Positions 7,097 to 13,900 of a stretch of DNA of 19,847 nucleotides are shown here, in pieces (the first letter of the stretch is position 1; every line of letters starts with the position of its first letter). The DNA lies in the NCBI GenBank assembly GCA_025934635.1, contig JAICWX010000155.1, positions 1-19,847 on the forward strand, given 5' to 3'. Origin of the DNA: Streptosporangiaceae bacterium. Lineage in GTDB: Bacteria; Actinomycetota; Actinomycetes; Streptosporangiales; Streptosporangiaceae. The translations under genes were made by a program, and so were the position numbers. The notes under the pieces are model-generated. The model saw only the letters and a program-made list of their open reading frames with translations. It was not told the origin of the DNA and did no database searches.

Positions 7097-7786
7097 TCAG
7101 TATGCCTGGCCGTACACCCCGCGTGACTGGTCTCGGACAACCTTGCCGTACTCCAGCTCGATGACCCGCTTGCGCATCGAGTCGACGATGGCCGCATCGT
7201 GCGTGGCCATCACGACGGTCGTTCCCGTCCTGTTAATCCGGTCGAGCACCTTCATGATGCCGATCGAGGTCGCCGGGTCGATGTTCCCCGTCGGCTCGTC
7301 GGCGAGCAGGATCATCGGCCGGTTGACGAAGGCACGGGCCATCGCCACCCGCTGCTGCTCGCCACCGGATAGTTCGTCGGGCATCCGGTCGTGCTTGCCC
7401 TCCAGGCCGACCAGGTCGATCACCTCGGGGACGACCTTGCGGATGAAGCGGCGGTGCTTGCCGATCACCTCGAGCGCGAATGCGACGTTCTGATAGACGT
7501 TCTTGTTCGGCAGCAGCCGGAAGTCCTGGAACACGCAGCCGATCCGCCGCCGCAGGTACGGCACCTTCCAGTTGGTCAGCCGGGCGAGGTCCCGGCCGGC
7601 CACGTGGATCTTGCCGTCGCTCGGCCGCTCCTCCTTCAGCACCAGCCGGAGGAAGGTTGACTTCCCGGAGCCGGACGGGCCGACCAGGAAGACGAACTCG
7701 CCCTTGGCGACCTCGATGTTGACGTTCTCGAGCGCCGGGCGACTTTGGTTGGCGTAGACCTTGGTGACGTTATCGAAATTGATCAC
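7097..7786 (-). CDS. ftsE: Cell division ATP-binding protein FtsE
   Basis: FtsE is the cytoplasmic ABC ATPase that drives FtsX. The 229-residue protein has Walker [10 protein letters not shown] (36-44), the Q-loop region CVFQDFRLL, the ABC signature LSGGEQQR, Walker [11 protein letters not shown] and the switch histidine MATHD. The C-terminus [11 protein letters not shown] matches actinobacterial FtsE. The start is set at GTG 7786, which gives the family N-terminus (M)[10 protein letters not shown]; an upstream in-frame GTG at 7825 would add 13 unrelated residues. I see no convincing Shine-Dalgarno sequence before 7786, so the mRNA may have a very short leader. The gene is first in the run ftsE-ftsX-smpB-PBP and diverges from the small zinc-ribbon gene at 7964. 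Confidence 0.97.
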   Translation of the reverse strand: MINFDNVTKVYANQSRPALENVNIEVAKGEFVFLVGPSGSGKSTFLRLVLKEERPSDGKIHVAGRDLARLTNWKVPYLRRRIGCVFQDFRLLPNKNVYQNVAFALEVIGKHRRFIRKVVPEVIDLVGLEGKHDRMPDELSGGEQQRVAMARAFVNRPMILLADEPTGNIDPATSIGIMKVLDRINRTGTTVVMATHDAAIVDSMRKRVIELEYGKVVRDQSRGVYGQAY

Positions 7787-7963
7787 GGGACCATCACATG
7801 CGATGTAGGTGGACAAGGCCCGCACCTGCTGCCGCCAACCTGGCGACTTGCGGGTAACCTGGTTCTGGCCAGGGAACAGTCTAGAGGGAAACCGGCAGCT
7901 AAGGCCTTACATCGCGGCAAGTGCCAGGTGTGCTGGCCCGCAGGCCAGGCGGAAGGGGTTCCG

Positions 7964-8149
7964 ATGAGCTGCGAGCACCTGATCTGTGCGCAATGTGCCG
8001 GACCGGTAGTAGAAGGCCGGTGCCCCGCGTGCCGGGCGGCCCGGGATCACGTCCACCACCATCATTCTGGAGCGAGCCCGCAGCTGATCATCGCCGCCAT
8101 CCTGGCGCTGGCTTTCGTGCTCCTGCTCACCGTGCACTTCGCCCACTGA
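7964..8149 (+). CDS. Small zinc-ribbon membrane protein (61 aa), function unknown
   Basis: The short protein starts at ATG 7964 with a strong GGAAGGGG ribosome-binding site 5 nt upstream, and ends with TGA at 8149. It begins MSCEHLICAQCAGPV, and the pairs CAQC (8-11) and CPAC (20-23) form a likely zinc-binding ribbon. A histidine-rich linker (DHVHHHH, about 28-34) and one membrane helix (LIIAAILALAFVLLLTVHF, about 40-58) follow. The ribbon is probably cytosolic with the C-terminus outside, but this orientation is inference. It stands alone between divergent ftsE and convergent prfB. I do not recognise a named family; it could be a regulator or assembly factor at the membrane. Confidence 0.82.
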   Translation: MSCEHLICAQCAGPVVEGRCPACRAARDHVHHHHSGASPQLIIAAILALAFVLLLTVHFAH

Positions 8150-8157
8150 GCTAGCCC

Positions 8158-8200
8158 GGGGGGACGCCCCCGGATCCCCCTTCTGGGGGAGACCCCCTTT
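8158..8200. terminator. G/C-tract hairpins between the small membrane protein gene and prfB
   Basis: Runs of 5-6 G and 5 C can pair in competing ways: G6 (8158-8163) with C5 (8167-8171); TCCCCC with GGGGGA around a TTCT loop (8175-8190); or G5 with C5 around AGA (8185-8197), followed by TTT. Lying between convergent genes, this probably terminates both. A similar module occurs at 15836-15924. Confidence 0.55.
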
Positions 8201-8212
8201 AGGCCCCATTTG

Positions 8213-9319
8213 CTAACGGCCGTTCTGGCGCATCCAGCGGATCTCGGCGTCGATGAACTCGTCGATCTCGCCGTCCAGGACCGACACGGCGTTCCCGGTC
8301 TCCATGCCGGTACGCACGTCCTTGACGTTCTGGTACGGGTAAAGGACGTAGTTACGGATCTGGGTCCCCCAGGCACGGCCGCCGTCGCCGCGCAGCGCGT
8401 CCATCCGCTCCGCGTCCTCCTGCCGCCGCCGCTCGAGCAGCTTGGCCTGGAGCACGGCCATGGCCGAGGCCCGGTTCTGGATCTGGCTGCGCTCGTTCTG
8501 GCAGGAGACCACGATCCCGGTGGGTATGTGGGTGATGCGCACGGCGGAGTCGGTGGTGTTGACCCCCTGGCCGCCGGGGCCGCTGGAGCGGAATACGTCG
8601 ACCCTGAGCTCGTCGTCATTGATGTCAATGTGGTCGGCCTGCTCCACCACCGGCATCACGTCCACCCCGGCGAACGAGGTCTGACGGCGACCCTGGTTGT
8701 CGTACTTGGAGATACGGACCATCCGGTGCGTACCGTGCTCGCCGCGCAGCGTCCCGTACGCATAGGGCGCGTTCACCGCGAACGTGGTGGACTTGATCCC
8801 CGCCTCTTCGGCGTAGGAGGTGTCGTACACCTCGGTCGGGTACTTGTGCCGTTCCGCCCAGCGCAGGTACATCCGCAGCAGGTTTTCCGCGAAGTCGGCG
8901 GCGTCCGCGCCGCCCGCCTGGGCGTTGATCGAGATCAGTGCCTCGCGCGAGTCGTACTGGCCGTTCAGCAGCGTCCGCACCTCGAGCTGGTCGATCTCGG
9001 ACCGCAGCCCGGCCAGCTCGTGCGTAGCCTCGTCCTTGGTGGGCTCGTCGTTCTCGGCTTCGGCCAGGTCGAACAGCACCTTGGTGTCGTCCAGGCGGGA
9101 ACGCAGGCCGGACAGCCTGGTCAGCTCCGCATCCAGGTAGGAAAGCCGCCGGGTCACCTTCTGCCCGCGATCCTGGTCAGCCCACAGTCCGGGATCGGCC
9201 GACTGCTCACGCAGGTCCGCCGCCTCCCTCTCCATTTCGCCAGGATCAAGCACGGCCTCAATGCTGTCGAGCTTCGAGGTCAGTGTCGCGATCTCATCGG
9301 CGGGATCAATACCAGCCAT
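8213..9319 (-). CDS. prfB: Peptide chain release factor 2 (RF2)
   Basis: RF2 reads UGA and UAA in the ribosomal A site and triggers peptide release. The 368-residue protein starts at ATG 9319 ([13 protein letters not shown]). The catalytic GGQ is in [19 protein letters not shown] with the usual downstream [18 protein letters not shown]. The N-terminal coiled-coil domain and [13 protein letters not shown] are typical. The frame is continuous, with no programmed +1 frameshift site. The tripeptide that in E. coli RF2 is SPF is S204-K205-Y206 here (see findings). The start lacks a Shine-Dalgarno sequence; TAGGCT ends 7 nt before the ATG, which suggests a leaderless mRNA. UGA is the commonest stop in this window, so the factor should be essential. 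Confidence 0.97.
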   Translation of the reverse strand: MAGIDPADEIATLTSKLDSIEAVLDPGEMEREAADLREQSADPGLWADQDRGQKVTRRLSYLDAELTRLSGLRSRLDDTKVLFDLAEAENDEPTKDEATHELAGLRSEIDQLEVRTLLNGQYDSREALISINAQAGGADAADFAENLLRMYLRWAERHKYPTEVYDTSYAEEAGIKSTTFAVNAPYAYGTLRGEHGTHRMVRISKYDNQGRRQTSFAGVDVMPVVEQADHIDINDDELRVDVFRSSGPGGQGVNTTDSAVRITHIPTGIVVSCQNERSQIQNRASAMAVLQAKLLERRRQEDAERMDALRGDGGRAWGTQIRNYVLYPYQNVKDVRTGMETGNAVSVLDGEIDEFIDAEIRWMRQNGR

Positions 9320-9326
9320 GCCGGCA

Positions 9327-9332
9327 AGCCTA
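9327..9332 (-). promoter_or_regulatory. Probable -10 box of a leaderless prfB promoter
   Basis: On the minus strand, TAGGCT is followed by exactly 7 nt and then the prfB ATG, so transcription could begin at or next to the start codon. No clear -35 is visible, which is common for actinobacterial leaderless promoters. Confidence 0.4.
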
Positions 9333-9382
9333 ACGGAGTAGCGTCCGGGAATCCGCATCCCGCGCTGTGCACGAAACCGCGG

Positions 9383-9400
9383 GGGTTAACCCGGTATCCT
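9383..9400 (+). promoter_or_regulatory. Palindrome plus -10 box of a leaderless lipoprotein promoter
   Basis: A perfect 10-bp palindrome GGGTTAACCC (9383-9392) lies directly before TATCCT (9395-9400), a good -10. Eight nt later comes the GTG start at 9409 with no Shine-Dalgarno. The palindrome would sit in the -35/-10 spacer and could be a regulator site; that part is inference. Confidence 0.4.
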
Positions 9401-9408
9401 GCCTTAGC

Positions 9409-10440
9409 GTGACACACCGAAAGGGCTGGAACTGGGCAGGTACCGCGTTCGGAGGAGCGGTGCTGGCCGCGGTGACGCTGCTGTCCGCGCAGGGATGCGC
9501 CCCGGCCGCGCCAGCGGACGCGGCCACTCCGGCTAGCCACAGCTTCTCCCTCGCCGCCGCCAGGAACGTCTACCAGGCATACGTCAAGGCCAGCGACGCG
9601 GCCGCGGTGCAGGGGAACGAGGCGCAGGCGCTTTCGGTCGTCACGTCCGCGCAGTGGGCCCAGGTCAAGTCCCAGTACACGGCCCTGGCCTCGCAGGGCA
9701 TCGCGGTCCCGAGGTACACCTACGGCACACCGGTGTTCTACGTCCCCGCCCTGTCCGGATTCCCGCAGTGGTTCGTGGTGGCCGTACCGAGAAGCACCGT
9801 CTCCGGCGGGCGGACGAGCCCGGCGGAGAGCACGCTCATGCTGTTCGACCGGGACAAGACGACCGTGAACTGGACGCTGAGCGGCACGGCCCTGCTCAGC
9901 CAGCCGCTGCCGAAGATCGCCCTCGACGGCGGTTACGCCACCGCGGTGAGCACCATCGACCAGAGCCTGCTGCTGCGGCCGGATGTAGCCGGCGCGACGC
10001 AGGCCGCCGTGGTGGACGACGGGCCATCCAGCCCGGCCGCGGCCGTGGTGGCCGCCGGGCCGCAGACGACCGGGCTCTACGCGGCGCAGGCCGCGCAGGA
10101 GGCGGCCCAGCAGCGCAAGGGCCTGAAGTACGAATGGCTCCTGCAGGGGTCGCCCTTCCCGCAGGTCGGGCTGCGGCTGGCCGACGGCGGCGCGCTCGTC
10201 CTCTACGGCATGTACCTGAACACCACCAATGAGCACCCCAACCTGGTGGCGGGGTCGCCCATCCCGGTGCCCGATGCCGTCGCCCCGATCCTGACGACGC
10301 CAAGCCAGGTGGCGTATCACGCGGTGTTCGCCAACTGGGCGTACCAGTTCGCCGCGATCGACCCCCCGGCTACCGCCCCCAACGCCAAGCTCCAGATCAT
10401 CGGCTCGCAAAACGGCCCCAGCTACGGACACGCCTACTAG
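9409..10440 (+). CDS. Predicted lipoprotein, function unknown
   Basis: The 343-residue protein starts at GTG 9409 (MTHRKGWNWAG). A signal peptide follows: basic N-region, hydrophobic GTAFGGAVLAAVTLLSAQG, then Cys with a lipobox-like SAQGC whose -3 residue is Ala, a tolerated variant. It is therefore probably exported and lipid-anchored. The mature part begins with a Pro/Ala-rich spacer and continues as a soluble alpha/beta protein (NVYQAYVKASDAAAV..., QWFVVAVP, WTLSGTALL, YEWLLQG, VLYGMYLNTT). I see no catalytic motif. An in-frame GTG at 9367 would add 14 residues but has no better signal. It diverges from prfB and converges with gdh. I recognise no named family. Confidence 0.85.
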   Translation: MTHRKGWNWAGTAFGGAVLAAVTLLSAQGCAPAAPADAATPASHSFSLAAARNVYQAYVKASDAAAVQGNEAQALSVVTSAQWAQVKSQYTALASQGIAVPRYTYGTPVFYVPALSGFPQWFVVAVPRSTVSGGRTSPAESTLMLFDRDKTTVNWTLSGTALLSQPLPKIALDGGYATAVSTIDQSLLLRPDVAGATQAAVVDDGPSSPAAAVVAAGPQTTGLYAAQAAQEAAQQRKGLKYEWLLQGSPFPQVGLRLADGGALVLYGMYLNTTNEHPNLVAGSPIPVPDAVAPILTTPSQVAYHAVFANWAYQFAAIDPPATAPNAKLQIIGSQNGPSYGHAY

Positions 10441-10542
10441 CGGACGTGGCGCTGGCCGGGGCAAACCGCCGCGATGTGACAAGCTCGCGGGACAGGTGGT
10501 GCCGGTGGTGCGCCTGGGATCATCCCGCGGCATCCCGGGGCG

Positions 10543-10563
10543 GTTCAGCGAGGTGCGCTGAAC
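10543..10563. terminator. Stem-loop downstream of the lipoprotein gene
   Basis: GTTCAGCG and CGCTGAAC form a perfect 8-bp stem around AGGTG, about 100 bp after the lipoprotein stop. It abuts the paired-hairpin element. No T run follows, so its role as a terminator is uncertain. Confidence 0.35.
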
Positions 10564-10655
10564 GGCATCGATGGAGCATCAATGCCGTGATCGCGGCATC
10601 GATGGAGCATCCATGTCGTTGCCGGATGCTAGGTGAGAGCCGAGGCGGGTAACGG
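10561..10655. repeat. Paired-hairpin intergenic element, copy B
   Basis: Two hairpins share the GATGGAGCATC core. The first is at 10562-10588 (12-bp arms, one mismatch). The second is at 10594-10618 (one mismatch and one G-T pair). They are joined by GATCGC and followed by the same GTTGCCGG...CTAGG...GGCGGGT tail as copy A (2606-2700). Order, spacing and orientation match copy A, so this is one element present twice. Confidence 0.8.
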
Positions 10656-10721
10656 ACGTGTACCCGTGGTGCGGGAGCGTGCTGTGGTGTGGGCGTGCAT
10701 GGTGTTGCGACACGCCTTGAT

Positions 10722-10869
10722 GCGGGTGCGGCCCGTGGTGCGGGTGCGGCCCGTGGTGCGGGTGCGGCCCGTGGTGCGGGTGCGGCCCGTGGTGCGGGTG
10801 CGGCCCGTGGTGAGGTGCGGCCCGTGGTGCGGTGCGGGTGCGGTCCCTGGTGGGGGTGCGGTCTGTGGT
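10722..10869. repeat. 18-bp tandem repeat, five exact and three degenerate units
   Basis: Five perfect copies of GCGGGTGCGGCCCGTGGT run from 10722 to 10811. A 17-bp variant follows (10812-10828), then two decayed copies (10834-10851 and 10852-10869). Each unit contains CGGG...CCCG and can fold into a small hairpin. The array ends about 33 bp past the gdh stop codon. Open frames across it are repeat translations and not credible genes. Confidence 0.92.
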
Positions 10870-10902
10870 GGAGGTGTGGGTTGGGGCGGGCGGTTCTTGG
10901 GG

Positions 10903-13900
10903 TTACTGGGCTTCGGGGAGGGAGCTGGCGGCGACCAGGGTGCGGACGGCGCGCAGGGCTACGGACAGGGTGGTGAAGGTGAAGCGCTCGCTCTCCCAGA
11001 TCTCGCCGAGGGTCTGGGCGGCCATGGTGACCGCCGATTCGTTGCGGGAGGCCCAGGAGACCAGGCGTTCCTCCGGGGTCGCCGACCCGTCCGGGCCGCT
11101 GGCGCCGAGCACGTCGGCGGCGAGCAGGGCGTGCGCCGCGTACAGGTCGTCGCGCAGCGCGGCCCGGGCCATGGTGGACCAGCGGTCCTCCCGCGGCAGC
11201 GCGGTGATGCGGTCGCGCAGCCGGGTGATCTGCAGCCGGTCGGCCAGGTCGAAGTAGACCTCGGCGGTCTCCTCGATCCCCCGGCCCGCGGACGAGGCGA
11301 CCTGCACGATGTCGAACGCCGAGTAGGCCGGCACCATGGCCGCGACCCGCTCGGCCGCCTCCAGCGGCACGCCCAGGTCGAGGTAGGAGTCCCGGCGCTC
11401 CTCGAAACCGGCCAGGTCCCGGCCGGTGAGCAGCTTGGGCATACCCGAACGGACGGCCCGCACGCCCTCGGCGAAGAAGCCCACGGTGGCCCGCAGGTCG
11501 AACGGGGGGCGGCGGTTGTGCAGCAGCCAGCGGGCCGCGCGCTCGGTCAGCTTGCGCCCCTCGAGCAGCAGCGTGATCTGGGCGCCGACGCCGACCCGGG
11601 ATCCCTCCAGCGCCTCGATCTGGTACCAGAAGGCCGCCATGTCGAACACCTCGCGGGCGACCAGCCAGGCCCGGGTGAGGTCGGGCACCGACGCGCCGGT
11701 CTCCTCGATCAGCCGGAACAGGAACGTGGTGCCCGAGGTGTCGATCATCTCGTTGACGACCGAGGTGGTGATGATCTCGCGGCGCAGCCGGTGCGTCATC
11801 ATCCGGTCGGCGAACCGGGCCCGCAGCGGGTCGGGGAAGTAGGCGTCGAGCACCCGGCGCAGGTACGGGTCGTCGGGCAGGCTCGAGGCGAGCACGTCCT
11901 CGGCCGCCGCGATCTTGGTGTGCGCCAGCAGCAGGGCGAGCTCGGGGTTGGTCAGGCCGCCCCCGGAGGAGCGCCGCTCGGCGATCTCCCGCTCGCCCGG
12001 CACGTCGTCCTGCTCCGGGTTGAGCCGCTTGTCCCTGATCAGCTTGCGCAGGTAGCGCGCGTGCACGTGGAGCAGGGAGGGGGCCTGCGACCGGGCCACC
12101 GCCAGCGCCATGTTCTGCCCGTAGTTGTGCCGCAGCACCAGGGCGGCCACCTCGCCGGTCATGTCCTCGAGCAGCTCGTGCCGGCCGGAGGCGGGGATGG
12201 CGCCGTCCCTGATCGCGCCGTCCAGCAAGATCTTGATGTTGACCTCGTGGTCGGAGGTGTCGACGCCGGCCGAGTTGTCGATGAAGTCGGTGTTCATCAG
12301 GCCGCCGGCCAGCGAGTACTGGATCCGGGCGGCCTGGGTGAAGCCGAGGTTGCCACCCTCGCCGACGACCCGGGCCCGCATCCGGGAGGCGTCGATCCGG
12401 ACCGCGTCGTTGGACCGGTCCCCCACGTCGGCGTGCGATTCGAAGGAGCCCTTGACGTAGGTGCCGATGCCGCCGTTCCAGAACAGGTCGACGGGGGCGG
12501 CCAGGATGGCGGAGATCAGGTCGTCCGGGGACAGCGCCGAGACCGTGGCGTCGAGGCCGAGCGCGGTGCGGGCCTGCGGTGAGACCGGGACCGACTTCAC
12601 CGTGCGCGGCCAGACCCCGCCGCCGTCCGAGATCAGGGCCGGGTCGTAGTCCGCCCACGAGGACCGGGGCAGCGCGAACAGCCGCTGGCGCTCGGCGAAG
12701 CTGGCGGCCGGCTCGGGCGACGGGTCGAGGAACACGTGCCGGTGGTCGAAGGCCGCGATCAGCCGGATGTGCTCGGACAGCAGCATGCCGTTGCCGAACA
12801 CGTCGCCGGACATGTCACCGACGCCGGCCGCGGTGAAGTCGTCGGTGGCCGGGTTCACCCCGAGCGCGGCGAAGTGCCACTTGACCGACTCCCAGGCGCC
12901 GCGCGCGGTGATGCCCATCTTCTTGTGGTCATAGCCCTCGGACCCGCCCGAGGCGAACGCGTCGCCGAGCCAGAAGCCGTAGCTGACCGCCACCGCGTTG
13001 GCCGTGTCGGAGAACGTCGCGGTGCCCTTGTCCGCCGCCACCACCAGGTAGGGGTCGTCGCCGTCGCGGCGGACCACGCCGGCCGCCGGCATCACCTGGT
13101 CGCCCTCGATGTTGTCGGTCACGTCGAGCATGCCCGCGATGAACGTCTTGTAGCAGGCCAGCACCTCGGCCTGGTAGGCCTCGCGGTCGGCCGGGTCGGG
13201 TAGCCGCTTGCACACGAAGCCGCCCTTGGCGCCGGACGGCACGATCACGGCGTTCTTGACCTCCTGCGCCTTGACCAGGCCGAGCACCTCGGTGCGGAAG
13301 TCCTCGAACCGGTCGGACCAGCGCAGCCCGCCGCGCGCCACCCGGCCGAAGCGCAGGTGCACCGCCTCGAGCCGGGGCGAGTAGGCGAAGATCTCGAACA
13401 GGGGCCGGGGCTCCACGATCCCGGGTACCTCGCGGGGGGCGAACTTGAGCACCAGGGCGCGCGGGCCGTCCACGCCGGGGCCCGGGCTCTGCTCGGGGAG
13501 CTTGTAGTAGCTGGTCCGCAGGGTGGCGTCGATCAGTGCCAGGTAGGACCGCAGGATGCGGTCGGCGTCGAGGCTGGTCACCTCGTCGAGCTGGCCGCGG
13601 ATTTCCTCGGTGATGGCCTCGCAGCGCTCGTCGGCGCCGTTCTGCCGGTCCGGGTCGAAGCGGGACTCGAACAGCCGGATCAGCAGCCGGGTGATCGACC
13701 CGTGGGACCGCAGCACTCGCTGCACGTAGTCCTCGCTGAACCGCATCCCGCCCTGGCGCAGGTACTTGGCGCAGGCGCGCAGCAGGGTCACCTCGCGCCA
13801 GGTCAGGCCGGCCGTCAGCACCAGCGCGTTGAACCCGTCGTCCTCGGTCTGGCCGTGCCACAGCGCGGTCAGCGCGTCCTCGAAGAGCTGCTGCAGGCTG

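Noticed and set aside
7787..7825. Longer ftsE starting at GTG 7825
   Set aside because: FtsE proteins begin at the position of GTG 7786; the extra 13 residues have no family match.
8213..9319. Possible programmed frameshift in prfB
   Set aside because: The reading frame is uninterrupted from ATG to TAG and no in-frame TGA occurs near codon 25.
10446..10652. Plus-strand frame of 68 codons over element copy B
   Set aside because: It shares only the repeat-encoded MEHPCR string with the frame over copy A; the similarity is due to the DNA element, not a protein family.
10722..10869. CRISPR-like or collagen-like coding repeat
   Set aside because: The 18-bp units abut without spacers, decay at one end and lie outside any supported gene.
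10633..12582. Open plus-strand frame of 649 codons over the tandem repeat and gdh 3' end
   Set aside because: It starts in repeat DNA (RVRPVV repeats) and continues as the antisense of gdh; no ribosome-binding site or domain.
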